A stretch of 47,599 nucleotides of DNA from Maribacter sp. PR1 (GCF_028464145.1 NZ_JAQPCG010000015.1:1-47599); one strand, 5' to 3'; positions 7,579-16,493 are shown, numbered from the stretch's first letter. Program-made: numbers and translations. The notes: generated by a model not told the origin, from the letters alone.

Positions 7579-10044
7579 ATGAGGCTAAGTCAACTGTTTC
7601 TCGTTTTTGGTATCATCTTTTTTACCAATTGTACTTCTGAAAAAAGAAATACTTCTTCCTTAATAGATTTTATACCTAGGAACAGTCCAGTGGTTTTGAA
7701 AATTTTAGACTTCGACACTTTCAAATCGGAAATAAGCGAAAACAAAATTCTTGTTGAGCTTCAAAATTCTGGGGGAATAACAAAAATAACTGAAAAATTA
7801 AAACCCCTTACCTACGTAAGTTCTCAAAAAGCTGGTCTTATTGCCATTTTAAACAATTCTGAGAATAGTTTTGATTTTGTTTATGTTCCTTCTGATAGTC
7901 TACCACAAATTGTATTGGATAGTACAACGGATAAAACCGTTGAGTCGATTGAAAAAAACAATTTGAAATTTAGAAAGTATGAAATTGAAGGAAATACTTT
8001 TTATACCTCATCTATTCAAAACAAAGAGATAGTGAGCTCTTCTCTTTTGGCCCTTGAAGAAGTTTGGACCGATATTGAAAATGGTACAATCGTAAAAAAC
8101 CAGTTTAGAAAATTTAATGAACTGGAGAACCTTTCAAAATCAGCACAGATTTGGGTAGATGTAAATAATAGCAAAGGACTTTTTCAAAATATTTTTGGGA
8201 TAGATTCCGTAGTTAGACAAAGTTACGCGGATTGGATTTCTCTAGATATAACCCTTAATGACGATGAGCTTCTCTTAAATGGAATTTCAATACTTAATGA
8301 TTCCCTTAAAAATTACCTTGGGTTGTTCTCCAATACAAAACCCTTAATTAATCAAACCAAGGAATTTACACCCATAAACGCTGATTCCTATATCTCCTAT
8401 ACCTTTAACAATTATAAAACCTTCTCCAAAAAACAGGAAAGCTTTTTAGATACTATAGGAAACAAAGACTCTATATTTTCTGCTGTGGAAGAAATTGGAA
8501 TTGCCGATATAGATACAGAAAAGATAGTCTTATTAAAAACATATGGAACGGCAAATATTTCGGACTACCTAAAGGGAATACAAATAAATTCGATTGAATT
8601 TCAGGGCAGTGAAATTATGGAGGTGAATGGGGACAGTGCTTTACAACAGAGTTTTTATCCCATCATTAAGGATTTTGAACCTCGGTTTTCTACCATCATT
8701 GGAAATATTTTTGCCTTTTCTTCAAAACAGGAAACAATAGAAAATTTTATCAGTTCCAGTAAGTCGGAGCAATCGATTGAAAAAGCCTTGATTTTTGAGA
8801 ATATACAAGAATTGATTACTTCCGAATCTACCATATTATCCATTTCTAACTCCAAAGGCCTCGAAAACAATTTGGAACAAACAGGTATTGGAGGTTTAAA
8901 CAATGTGCTCAACAAGGCCGATTTAAAGGATTATTTATTCGGTTCACAGATAATTGCCGATGCAGGTTTTATGCACACCAATTATTTTATAAAAAAAATC
9001 ACGGAATCAAATATCAAGACGGGTACGTCGGAAATGTTCAAGTTACAACTTGATTCGGATATTTCCTTAAACCCTCAATTCTTTACAAACCACAGAACAA
9101 ATAGAAAGGACATTGTAGTACAGGACAAGAACAATGTACTCTATTTAATATCCTATAAAGGGAAAATCATTTGGAAAAAAGAATTGGAAAGTGCGATCCA
9201 AGGGAAAATTCATGAAGTAGATATATATAGAAATGGCAAGTATCAATTAGCCTTCACGACCAACAACAGGTTTTATATTGTAGATCGTAATGGTAAAGAA
9301 GTGGCTCCATTTACTTTTAAGTTTGACGGCGGAAACCTTAATCCGCTTTCGGTCTTTGATTATTCTGGAAATAAAAATTATCGATTTGTAGTAACCCAAG
9401 GGGACAAAGTCTACATGTACAATAATGACGGTAAAATAGTTTCCGGATTTAAATACACTAAGGCAGAAGAAAATATTTTAGGTGCCCCACAGCATTTTGC
9501 AATAGGGACAAGGGACTATTTAGTGTTTAAATTGTCCGATGGTAGTTTAAAAATCCTAAACCGTGTCGGGAATGTAAGGGTCAGAGTATCTGAAAAAATT
9601 TCCTTTTCAGAAAATGAAGTTAAAGTGCATCAAAACAAATTCATTGTCACCTCCAAGGATGGAATCTTATATGAAATTAATACGCAAGGAAAGGTTGAAA
9701 CAACTGATTTACAAATCAATGCAGATCACGGAATGGATGCCACCTCCAGAACTTTGGTTTCGATGAACGATAACATACTTTCCATTAGAGGAAAAAAAGT
9801 AGCGCTGGACCTTGGGGTATACACCAAACCCTCAATCTTCTATTTGAACGATAAAATCTACGTTTCCGTTACGGATATTCAGAATCTAAAATCCTATCTG
9901 TATGATAGTCAGGCGGAACCTATTGCGGGATTTCCCGTATATGGGGCTTCCACAATAGATATGGCCGATATGGACAATGACAACAAGCCTGAAATAGTGC
10001 TTAAAGATCAAGAAAATTCTTTGGTAGTTTATAAAGTACATTAA
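7579..10044 (+). CDS. Large lipoprotein with a C-terminal propeller-like region
   Basis: The 821-residue protein starts with a lipoprotein signal (MRLSQLFLVFGIIFFTNC, Cys18). Residues 30-480 form an alpha/beta region I cannot assign. From about residue 500 there are repeated short beta units such as NNVLYLISYKGKIIWKKEL and NNRFYIVDRNGKEV, resembling PQQ/beta-propeller blades. The end, MADMDNDNKPEIVLKD, resembles an FG-GAP/VCBS calcium loop. It follows rnhB by 28 bp with no terminator between, so the two are likely co-transcribed, although an envelope lipoprotein and a cytosolic nuclease share no obvious function. A scaffold or sensor role in the outer membrane or periplasm is a guess from the propeller. 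Confidence 0.7.
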   Translation: MRLSQLFLVFGIIFFTNCTSEKRNTSSLIDFIPRNSPVVLKILDFDTFKSEISENKILVELQNSGGITKITEKLKPLTYVSSQKAGLIAILNNSENSFDFVYVPSDSLPQIVLDSTTDKTVESIEKNNLKFRKYEIEGNTFYTSSIQNKEIVSSSLLALEEVWTDIENGTIVKNQFRKFNELENLSKSAQIWVDVNNSKGLFQNIFGIDSVVRQSYADWISLDITLNDDELLLNGISILNDSLKNYLGLFSNTKPLINQTKEFTPINADSYISYTFNNYKTFSKKQESFLDTIGNKDSIFSAVEEIGIADIDTEKIVLLKTYGTANISDYLKGIQINSIEFQGSEIMEVNGDSALQQSFYPIIKDFEPRFSTIIGNIFAFSSKQETIENFISSSKSEQSIEKALIFENIQELITSESTILSISNSKGLENNLEQTGIGGLNNVLNKADLKDYLFGSQIIADAGFMHTNYFIKKITESNIKTGTSEMFKLQLDSDISLNPQFFTNHRTNRKDIVVQDKNNVLYLISYKGKIIWKKELESAIQGKIHEVDIYRNGKYQLAFTTNNRFYIVDRNGKEVAPFTFKFDGGNLNPLSVFDYSGNKNYRFVVTQGDKVYMYNNDGKIVSGFKYTKAEENILGAPQHFAIGTRDYLVFKLSDGSLKILNRVGNVRVRVSEKISFSENEVKVHQNKFIVTSKDGILYEINTQGKVETTDLQINADHGMDATSRTLVSMNDNILSIRGKKVALDLGVYTKPSIFYLNDKIYVSVTDIQNLKSYLYDSQAEPIAGFPVYGASTIDMADMDNDNKPEIVLKDQENSLVVYKVH

Positions 10045-10178
10045 TACAATTTTTGTACGGTTCTATACTAACTTAATTGCCAGCCATACAATCCTAGTTG
10101 CTATTTAACACGCTTTCCTTTAAATTTAAAAGGATACCCAATTTATGGGTCTTAATTAAAAAATTAATTTACACTATT

Positions 10179-11498
10179 ATGAAGACCATCAAATTGTCCC
10201 AAAAAGTAGTTTTGGTGACAGGAATTCTACTACTTTGTTTTACATCTTCTAATGCCCAATTCCTTAAAAAACTTGGAAAAAGAGCGGAAAAAGCTGCAGA
10301 AAGAGCTGTAGAAAGGAGGGTTGATAAGGAAGCAACAGAAAAAACAGATCAGGCTTTGGACAGTATTTTGGAACCTGGTTCAAAAAAAACAGAAAACCCA
10401 TCCACTCCTAAAAAGGATAATCCCGTTGCAGGTTCCCCAAATGATAATTCTTCCACTGATAACACCAGTGGTAAATCGAGTGGACCAAAGAGCTTAGAAG
10501 TCTATAGTAAGTTTGATTTTGTCCCAGGTGACGAACAACTTTTTTATGATGATTTCTCCAATGACTTTGTGGGCGACTTCCCGGTTAAATGGAATACCAA
10601 TGCAGGTGGCGAAGTCGTTATGCTAGGTAATGAATCGGAAAAATGGTTTAAATTAAAATCTGGATATAACATCTTTTTCATTCCAAATGTCCCGAAACTT
10701 CCAAAGGAATATACCATTGAATTCGATGTTATTGGTATTGGCGTTGATAGAACTTCCTCGACCTCGCGTTTAAGGGTAGATCTAAGTGATGATGACAAAT
10801 TCAAGGAAGGTGCCAATTTTGTTCAGGCAAGTATCCCTTTTTGTCAATATACTGCTGCGGGAATTACCATTGAAAACAGAATAGATAACGAACGTGAGAT
10901 TTACAGTACTGTTAAGGCTGACATTAGAAACAAAATTGTTGAAGGCACCCATATTTCCATTGCCGTGAACGATGAAAGATTCAGGCTTTGGGTAGATGAA
11001 ACCAAATATATAGATGTTCCCAAAGCAATACCCTTGGATAAAATAACGACGCTAAAATTCCACGCCAATAACTTTAAGGACGATTCGGAGCAATTGTTTA
11101 TTTCTAATCTTAAGGTAGCCAAAGGGGGCGTTGATTTAAGAAGAAAACTTTTATCCGAAGGAAAAATATCTACGAACGCCATTCTGTTTAGTTCTGGTTC
11201 CAATACGCTAAAGCCGGAATCCATGGGGGTTATTCGCCAAATTTTTCAGGTATTACAACAAGATACATCGATTAGTTTGAAAATTGTGGGGCACACCGAT
11301 GCGGATGGTGATGAAAATAGCAACCTTTCACTCTCAAAAAGTCGTGCAGAAGCTGTAAAAAATGCTCTAGTTGGTGTTTATGGGGTAGATGCCGGTAGAC
11401 TTTCAACGGATGGCAAGGGTGAAACCGAACCTGTAGCGGATAACACCACCAGCGATGGAAAGTCACAGAACAGGAGAGTAGAATTTATTAAACAATAA
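10179..11498 (+). CDS. OmpA-family peptidoglycan-binding outer-membrane protein
   Basis: The frame is open from 10098, but the ATG at 10179 gives a proper signal peptide (MKTIKLSQKVVLVTGILLLC, cut near SSNAQ) and a 439-residue protein. A Lys/Glu/Ala-rich helical segment (about 25-65) and a Ser/Asn/Pro linker come next, then a beta-rich domain around FYDDFSNDFVGDFPVKWN that resembles a lectin-like jelly roll. The C-terminal 110 residues are an OmpA domain: ILFSSGSNTLKPES, LKIVGHTDADGDENSNLSLS KSRAEAV and QNRRVEF, which bind diaminopimelate in peptidoglycan. It may anchor the outer membrane to the cell wall. It is followed after 11 bp by a secreted beta-rich protein, suggesting an operon. The role of the middle domain is unknown. 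Confidence 0.85.
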   Translation: MKTIKLSQKVVLVTGILLLCFTSSNAQFLKKLGKRAEKAAERAVERRVDKEATEKTDQALDSILEPGSKKTENPSTPKKDNPVAGSPNDNSSTDNTSGKSSGPKSLEVYSKFDFVPGDEQLFYDDFSNDFVGDFPVKWNTNAGGEVVMLGNESEKWFKLKSGYNIFFIPNVPKLPKEYTIEFDVIGIGVDRTSSTSRLRVDLSDDDKFKEGANFVQASIPFCQYTAAGITIENRIDNEREIYSTVKADIRNKIVEGTHISIAVNDERFRLWVDETKYIDVPKAIPLDKITTLKFHANNFKDDSEQLFISNLKVAKGGVDLRRKLLSEGKISTNAILFSSGSNTLKPESMGVIRQIFQVLQQDTSISLKIVGHTDADGDENSNLSLSKSRAEAVKNALVGVYGVDAGRLSTDGKGETEPVADNTTSDGKSQNRRVEFIKQ

Positions 11499-11509
11499 AT
11501 CAACAAATA

Positions 11510-12208
11510 ATGAACACTAAATTTTTCTTATATCTAATCCTTCTCTGTATATGCCCTTCATTATTTGGGCAGAATAACTGTAGCAAATATTACCCAATGG
11601 AAGAAGGTGCCACTTTTCAATACACGCTTTATAACAAAAAGGATAAAGTAGAAGGCGTTACCGATTATATCATATCAGCTGTAGAAAATTCCGGTGATAA
11701 CACTACTGCTACGATGCAATTCACTTTTACAGATGAAAAAGGCAAAAATATTATGGAATCCGATTATAAAATAACCTGTACCGGTGAAGGAATAAAAATT
11801 GATTACGAAAGCCTCTTCCCTACTCAAATGAAAAAACAATATGAGGATATGGGCATGGAGATGGATATTACAGGTACCGATATTGAAATTCCGAATGACC
11901 TTTCAGCGGGACAAGCCTTGGACGATGCCAATGTAAATGTATCCATGGACATGGGAGCAATGAAGATGAAGATCAATGTTGATACTTACGATCGAAAAGT
12001 TGAAAAAGAAGAATCCGTTACTACGGAAGCCGGTACGTTCGACTGTTATTTAATAACGGAAAAAAGTAAGTCCAAAGTGATGATGAGCAATCTTGAGACT
12101 AGTAATAAAGTTTGGATTTCAGAGGGAGTAGGCATGGTAAAACAGGAAACCTACGGAAAAAACGGTAAGCTTATGAGTCGGATGGAACTTACAAAATTTG
12201 ACAAATAA
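11510..12208 (+). CDS. Exported TapB/DUF3108-like protein
   Basis: The 232-residue protein has a signal peptide (MNTKFFLYLILLCICPSLFG, cut before QNN). Its start, NCSKYYPMEEGATFQYTLYNKKDK, and its end, TEAGTFDCYLITEK then VWISEGVGMVKQETYGKNGK, match the DUF3108-like/TapB-like beta-barrel lipocalin-type fold common in Bacteroidota. A Met-rich stretch (MEMDITGTDIEI, MDMGAMKMKINV) sits in the middle. The molecular function of the family is not established; an envelope-ligand or chaperone role is only inference. It starts 11 bp after the OmpA-like gene and ends at a hairpin shared with convergent lipB, so the two plus-strand genes probably form one transcript. Confidence 0.65.
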   Translation: MNTKFFLYLILLCICPSLFGQNNCSKYYPMEEGATFQYTLYNKKDKVEGVTDYIISAVENSGDNTTATMQFTFTDEKGKNIMESDYKITCTGEGIKIDYESLFPTQMKKQYEDMGMEMDITGTDIEIPNDLSAGQALDDANVNVSMDMGAMKMKINVDTYDRKVEKEESVTTEAGTFDCYLITEKSKSKVMMSNLETSNKVWISEGVGMVKQETYGKNGKLMSRMELTKFDK

Positions 12209-12234
12209 AAGTCATTGAAAAAATAAAAGTCATG

Positions 12235-12262
12235 AAAAACCGAGGTTTATATCTTGGTTTTT
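12235..12262. terminator. Bidirectional terminator between the TapB-like gene and lipB
   Basis: AAAAACCGAG pairs with CTTGGTTTTT (one G-T pair) around an 8-nt loop, with T-rich ends on both strands. It sits between two convergent genes and contains the lipB stop codon (12249-12247), so the last lipB codons lie inside the hairpin. Confidence 0.75.
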
Positions 12263-12963
12263 TCTTTTATAAAATTGGCTTCAAAAAGGACTTCAAAATG
12301 TCGCAAAAGCTTTCTCTTAACATCTTCCAAATCTACTTCTCGCTTTCCTAACTCAACATTCAATGAGGTTACGGCCTTATCTTTAATCCCACAGGGTATC
12401 ATCATATCAAAATAACCCAAATCAGAATTAACATTGAGCGCAAACCCGTGCATAGTTACCCACCTGGAAGCACGGACCCCCATGGCACAAATTTTACGGG
12501 CAAATGGTGTACCTACATCCAACCATACTCCTGTTTCACCTTTGGAACGTTCTGCCTTTAAGTCATACTCAGCCAAAGTTAAAATGACCATCTCCTCTAA
12601 AAATCGTAGGTATTTATGGATATCCGTAAAAAAATTTTCTAGGTCCAAAATAGGATATCCCACAATTTGTCCCGGACCGTGGTAGGTGATGTCCCCTCCC
12701 CTATTTATCTTATAGAATTTCGCTCCTTTAGCATCCAATTCTTTTTCATCAACAAGAAGGTTTTGTACGTCCCCACTTTTTCCCAAAGTATATACATGTG
12801 GATGTTCAACAAATATAAAATGATTGGGCGTCTCAAGAGTACGCTCCTCTCTCCTGTTCCTTATTTTAATATCGAGGGTCTGTTGAAAAAGTAGTTCTTG
12901 ATAATCCCACGTCTCCTTATAGTCCTTTACCCCTAAATCCTGTAAAATCACCTCTTTGTTCAT
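12247..12963 (-). CDS. lipB: Octanoyl-[acyl-carrier-protein]:protein octanoyltransferase
   Basis: LipB moves the octanoyl group from acyl carrier protein to lipoyl domains, the first step of lipoate synthesis for pyruvate and 2-oxoglutarate dehydrogenases and the glycine cleavage system. The 238-residue protein shows the family signature RGGDITYHGPGQIVGYPILD (from residue 88). The catalytic pair is visible as Lys157 (ARKICAMGV) and Cys191 (IPCGIKDKAVTSL). Length is normal. The gene lies 27 bp after the lipoprotein gene at 12991-13728 and may share its transcript, but a TATCTTTG only four bases before the ATG suggests an added promoter with almost no leader. Identification is secure. Confidence 0.97.
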   Translation of the reverse strand: MNKEVILQDLGVKDYKETWDYQELLFQQTLDIKIRNRREERTLETPNHFIFVEHPHVYTLGKSGDVQNLLVDEKELDAKGAKFYKINRGGDITYHGPGQIVGYPILDLENFFTDIHKYLRFLEEMVILTLAEYDLKAERSKGETGVWLDVGTPFARKICAMGVRASRWVTMHGFALNVNSDLGYFDMMIPCGIKDKAVTSLNVELGKREVDLEDVKRKLLRHFEVLFEANFIKEKTKI

Positions 12964-12967
12964 GGTG

Positions 12968-12975
12968 CAAAGATA
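12968..12975 (-). promoter_or_regulatory. -7 element (TATCTTTG) directly before lipB
   Basis: Minus-strand TATCTTTG matches TAnnTTTG and is followed by CACC and the lipB ATG. A start site 5-7 nt downstream would fall on or next to the ATG, giving a leaderless or nearly leaderless mRNA. No TTG was found at -33. Confidence 0.4.
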
Positions 12976-12990
12976 CGAAAAGGGTGTGGG

Positions 12991-13728
12991 CTATTTTTCT
13001 AGCTCCACCTCAATTCTAATAGATTCGGGGTCTTTAAGCATATCCAGAAAATTAACCTCATAAATCATGGTTTTACCGTCCATGGAAAATGTAGCCTCCT
13101 CGACATTGGTGGATTTTACTCTTTTAGGGAAATGGTATTTAAAGGTATAGGTAGAACTGCCCAAAAACATTTCTGCACTCTCCAGACTATCCAAACTTTT
13201 TTGGAACATCTCCTTATTTTTTATTTTCGTTTCCCTAACAAAAAGGCTCTTCTTGAAAGAATATTCTACTTCGGTGGCGTCATTTCCCGAGTTTTGGGGT
13301 ACCGGCTTATCTGTTGCTGATGGACCCATTTTACTCGCGTTTTGGAAGGCGTTGAAGGCGTCGTTCACATCGGAAACTTGTTTGAAATCCGAGAACATTT
13401 CAAAATTCATGATTCCGTTCGGAGCGTCTACGACCATATGCATACTAAATGGTTCCAATTTTTTAAGCTTTTCCTGTTCCTCTTTGGGGAGTTGGGCTAT
13501 ACTATCCTTTTTCTCCCTTAGAAAATCCTTGAAAACTAAGGTAGAATCTATCACTTCCTCCGTTTCAAGGCTATCCGATTCCGGAATCATAGACATCATT
13601 TCACTACCATCGAAACCAATACTCATTTTTCCGGAGCCATCGGTATTAATATAGATTTCCTCCGTAAAATTACAGGCAACGAACAAGACCGTTAAGAATA
13701 CGGCCAACAATACCTTTTTAAATGCCAT
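12991..13728 (-). CDS. Lipoprotein of unknown function
   Basis: The 245-residue protein has a lipoprotein signal, MAFKKVLLAVFLTVLFVAC (Cys19). The mature part begins FTEEIYINTDGSGKMSIGFDGSEMM and is rich in acidic residues, with a Glu/Lys-rich helical segment near residues 70-92 (REKKDSIAQLPKEEQEKLKK). The C-terminal half alternates beta-strands (STYTFKYHFPKRVKS, ATFSMDGKTMIYEVNFLDML). Similar small lipoproteins are common in Flavobacteriaceae, but I know no assigned function. It sits between the YqaE-like gene, 15 bp upstream, and lipB, 27 bp downstream, all on the minus strand, so a three-gene transcript is likely. Confidence 0.6.
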   Translation of the reverse strand: MAFKKVLLAVFLTVLFVACNFTEEIYINTDGSGKMSIGFDGSEMMSMIPESDSLETEEVIDSTLVFKDFLREKKDSIAQLPKEEQEKLKKLEPFSMHMVVDAPNGIMNFEMFSDFKQVSDVNDAFNAFQNASKMGPSATDKPVPQNSGNDATEVEYSFKKSLFVRETKIKNKEMFQKSLDSLESAEMFLGSSTYTFKYHFPKRVKSTNVEEATFSMDGKTMIYEVNFLDMLKDPESIRIEVELEK

Positions 13729-13743
13729 CTTGTTTTGTATTAT

Positions 13744-13899
13744 TTAGTTTGGATTGTTCAAGATAACCAAAGCTGCGATAACCCCGGGTACCCAACCACA
13801 AAAAGTTAAGAGTAAGACAATTAGGAATGATCCGCATCCCTTACCTATTACAGCTAACGGAGGAAACAAAATAGCCAATAAGACTCGTATGAAACTCAT
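13744..13899 (-). CDS. YqaE/Pmp3-family small membrane protein (51 aa)
   Basis: Translation from the ATG at 13899 gives a 51-residue protein starting MSFIRVLLAILFPPLAV and ending AALVILNNPN. It shows the Pmp3/YqaE pattern: two hydrophobic helices, FPPLAV in the first, a GKGCG turn with a short polar loop, and FCGWVPGVIAA in the second. Members are proteolipids of the inner membrane linked to stress and membrane potential. The gene is divergent from the LuxR-type regulator, with only 50 bp between their starts, and is followed 15 bp later by a lipoprotein gene and then lipB. Family assignment is strong from the motif pattern. Confidence 0.88.
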   Translation of the reverse strand: MSFIRVLLAILFPPLAVIGKGCGSFLIVLLLTFCGWVPGVIAALVILNNPN

Positions 13900-13949
13900 A
13901 TTTAATTTGATTTTGATTGATGTACTAATTAGTTGCTAAATTACCGGAT

Positions 13950-15035
13950 TTGTTACAGAATCGTTTATTTTTAACGCAAAAGAAACAAACCTTGAAACGA
14001 GCTATATTATCCATATGCTTTCTTTTTTGCTCATGGAGCACTTTTTGTCAATACTTTTTTAATGGCAATATTTCCGATAGTGTTGCAGGTAAAACCGTAT
14101 ACCTTTCCGTTGTCGAAGATTATAGAAAAATGTCCAGAACCTATTTGGAGCAAATTCTCAAAAAAACGACCACCGACAATACTGGTTATTTTGAGTTTAA
14201 GGGTGACAACTTATTAGGGGAGAACAGAATTTACAAAATACATATCGATGATTGCTCCGAAGAGTTGTATGAAAAACACTTTTTTGGTAATTGTGTAAAT
14301 ACTAAAAGTATTCTATTCATAGCCAATGTAAAGGATACTATTTACTTCCCTACAACCTTTAACGACGAAATATTTTGCGATTTATCCTCTACAAATAGCG
14401 CTTCTGCCGACATTTTAAAAATCGATGAACTTTTTGGTGAAATGGCCTTTGATTTTGCTAGTTTCAGGAGCGATGCCAATAACCGTTTAAATTCTAAAAA
14501 ATGGTTCAATAAATTGCAGGACTATGGCAAAAGTCTAAATGAGCCCTTGTCCGAATTGTATATCTATCAATTTCTATCGGATAGAAAAAACGAATCCTAT
14601 GCATATTTCACAAAGGACTTTGAAGACAATAACTATTATTTTGAACTTTCGGAAAGATTAAGAAAAGAATACCCTGTAGCCGCTTTCACCAAACAATTTG
14701 AGGCAGAAATCGAAGCCTTTTCAGTTTTGGGAAAACCAGTCCAAAAAAACCACTATAAATGGGTGGTTATTCTGGGTTCACTGTTATTAATTTCATTGAT
14801 TACTAATCTTTATTTATGGCGGTCCAGATATCTTTTTGTTGCAGATAAAAGAAGGAATTTGATTAAAGCGTTATCCGAACAGGAGCAAAAAATTGTGGCC
14901 CTCATAAAACAAGGAATGTCCAATAAAGAAATCGCATCCAACCTATTTATTTCAGTAAGTACCGTAAAGAGTCACATCAATAACATTTATAAAAAATTGA
15001 ATGTTGATTCCCGAGATACGCTTAAAGGGCTTTAA
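13950..15035 (+). CDS. Membrane-anchored LuxR-type transcription regulator
   Basis: The 361-residue protein has an N-terminal signal or anchor (about 17-34, ending FCQ), a periplasmic part of some 235 residues that begins like a DUF4369 domain (FFNGNISDSVAGKTVYLS), one transmembrane helix at 270-290 (WVVILGSLLLISLITNLYLW), and a C-terminal GerE/LuxR helix-turn-helix at 308-361 (LSEQEQKIVALIKQGMSNKE, then STVKSHINNIYKKL). It should sense something outside the membrane and bind DNA inside, as a single-chain regulator with no receiver domain. No in-frame ATG precedes the domains; TTG at 13950 is used here, and TTG at 13992 is an alternative with a tighter signal peptide. The target could be the divergent YqaE-like gene or the exported thioredoxin gene downstream. 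Confidence 0.8.
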   Translation: MLQNRLFLTQKKQTLKRAILSICFLFCSWSTFCQYFFNGNISDSVAGKTVYLSVVEDYRKMSRTYLEQILKKTTTDNTGYFEFKGDNLLGENRIYKIHIDDCSEELYEKHFFGNCVNTKSILFIANVKDTIYFPTTFNDEIFCDLSSTNSASADILKIDELFGEMAFDFASFRSDANNRLNSKKWFNKLQDYGKSLNEPLSELYIYQFLSDRKNESYAYFTKDFEDNNYYFELSERLRKEYPVAAFTKQFEAEIEAFSVLGKPVQKNHYKWVVILGSLLLISLITNLYLWRSRYLFVADKRRNLIKALSEQEQKIVALIKQGMSNKEIASNLFISVSTVKSHINNIYKKLNVDSRDTLKGL

Positions 15036-15146
15036 TCCAAAGAAATTCATATTTCCACCTGGGGTCTAGTCCCTTTTTCCAACCCCGAATCCATTTTTGG
15101 CAAGTATGTTTTTTTCAGTTTTGGTTTTCATTTAAATACATAAATC

Positions 15147-15707
15147 ATGAAAACCTTACTATCATTTATTATCGCAGTATGCTCCTCAACTCTTCTTATT
15201 TCGCAGCCCTATAACCAAGAAATAACGCTAAACAATAATCAAAAAATATTGGTAGGGAAAATTAATAAAACTGGATTGACCCAATCCACATACAATACCT
15301 GGTTTCAGGAAAATTATGATGATTATACTTTAGATGAAAGTACCATCTTGGATTTTTCCGAAAAGCTATCCTCCTATCATGTCAAAATTTTTATGGGAAC
15401 TTGGTGTGGTGACAGTAAACGGGAAGTTCCCAGGTTCCTTAAAATTCTGGAGCATGCAAAATTCCCCATAGAAAAATTGCAGATGGTCGCCGTTGATGTT
15501 AGAAAGAATTTTTACAAAAAAAGTCCGACCGAAGAGGAATGGGGATTACAAATTTTACGCGTACCTACAATTATTTTTTACAAAAATGGAAGAGAGGTCA
15601 ATAGAATCATAGAGACTCCAAATAAAACCTTGGAGAAAGATATTTTGGAAATCATTGATGGCAATTCTTATGTTCCAAACAAGGCCAAATCGCTACATTT
15701 CGACTGA
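15147..15707 (+). CDS. Exported thioredoxin-fold protein with a single-cysteine active site
   Basis: The 186-residue protein has a signal peptide (MKTLLSFIIAVCSSTLLIS, cut near residue 20) and a thioredoxin-like domain from about residue 70. The active-site loop reads FMGTWCGDSKREVPRF: Cys87 is present, but the resolving cysteine is replaced (CGDS instead of CxxC). The cis-Pro region RVPTIIFYKNGREV is conserved. Such CGDS proteins form a known clade in Bacteroidota, yet without the second Cys it cannot act as a normal disulfide oxidoreductase; a monothiol or binding role is inferred. It lies 111 bp after the membrane-anchored LuxR-type gene and 39 bp before the SGNH lipoprotein gene, on the same strand. 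Confidence 0.8.
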   Translation: MKTLLSFIIAVCSSTLLISQPYNQEITLNNNQKILVGKINKTGLTQSTYNTWFQENYDDYTLDESTILDFSEKLSSYHVKIFMGTWCGDSKREVPRFLKILEHAKFPIEKLQMVAVDVRKNFYKKSPTEEEWGLQILRVPTIIFYKNGREVNRIIETPNKTLEKDILEIIDGNSYVPNKAKSLHFD

Positions 15708-15746
15708 ATTTAAGAATCCATTATAGGAATATTTCGTATCTAGGGT

Positions 15747-16481
15747 ATGAAAATGCAAATTACGGATATGAACCCTTTTAAAATTATAGTCCTCATTGTG
15801 TTGTTTTTGAACTGCACAACCAATGATAATGACACCATTCTAAATCAACCTGAAGAAAAAAATCAAGAGGAGAAAAAAGATTTTAGCTATTTGGCGCTTG
15901 GTGATAGCTATACTATAGGAGAAAGTGTTATCTCCCAGAATAGTTTCCCTGTTCAGCTCTCTAAAAGGTTAGAAAGCGAACTAGACATCGATGTAGAAAC
16001 AAGAATTATAGCAAAAACCGGGTGGAGAACAGACGATCTTAAAAACGCCATTACCAATACAAGAATAGACATACCTCAAGATTTAGTGACCTTATTAATT
16101 GGCGTCAACAATCAGTATCAGAACAAACCTTTTGAACAATATGAAAAAGAATTTCCAGAACTATTGCAGACTGCCCTAGGTTTTGTGAACGGTAATACGG
16201 AAGAGGTGTTGGTCATCTCCATTCCAGATTATGCCTTTACCCCCTTTGGTCAAACACGGGATGTGGATAAAATATCAACAGAAATCGATCAGTACAATGA
16301 ATTTGCTAAAAGTATAGCCGACAAATACAATATTACATTTGTCGAAATTACGGATATTACAAGATTAGGGCTGGAGCAGCCCCAACTTGTTGCCAATGAC
16401 GGACTTCACCCCTCCGGGGAAGCTTACGGTAAATTTGTTGACCTTATCCTTCCTTTTGTGTTGGAAGGTTTCAAAGATTAG
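15747..16481 (+). CDS. SGNH/GDSL hydrolase lipoprotein
   Basis: The 244-residue protein begins with a short hydrophobic segment and a lipobox-like LFLNC (Cys23). The SGNH blocks are visible: block I LALGDSYTIGES with nucleophile Ser54, a KTGWRTDDL segment for block II, block III LLIGVNNQYQ with its Asn, and block V NDGLHPSGEAYGKF with the catalytic Asp and His. It is therefore an esterase or lipase-type hydrolase, probably acting on acyl or acetyl esters at the envelope; the substrate cannot be told. ATGs at 15753 and 15768 are alternative starts, the latter giving MNPFKIIVLIVLFLNC. It follows the thioredoxin-like gene by 39 bp and precedes lysS, which has its own -7 element. Confidence 0.85.
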   Translation: MKMQITDMNPFKIIVLIVLFLNCTTNDNDTILNQPEEKNQEEKKDFSYLALGDSYTIGESVISQNSFPVQLSKRLESELDIDVETRIIAKTGWRTDDLKNAITNTRIDIPQDLVTLLIGVNNQYQNKPFEQYEKEFPELLQTALGFVNGNTEEVLVISIPDYAFTPFGQTRDVDKISTEIDQYNEFAKSIADKYNITFVEITDITRLGLEQPQLVANDGLHPSGEAYGKFVDLILPFVLEGFKD

Positions 16482-16493
16482 CGCTTTCTTACC

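Noticed and set aside
13754..13939. 61-codon plus-strand frame in the gap before the LuxR-type gene
   Set aside because: The minus strand of the same DNA encodes a convincing YqaE/Pmp3 protein.
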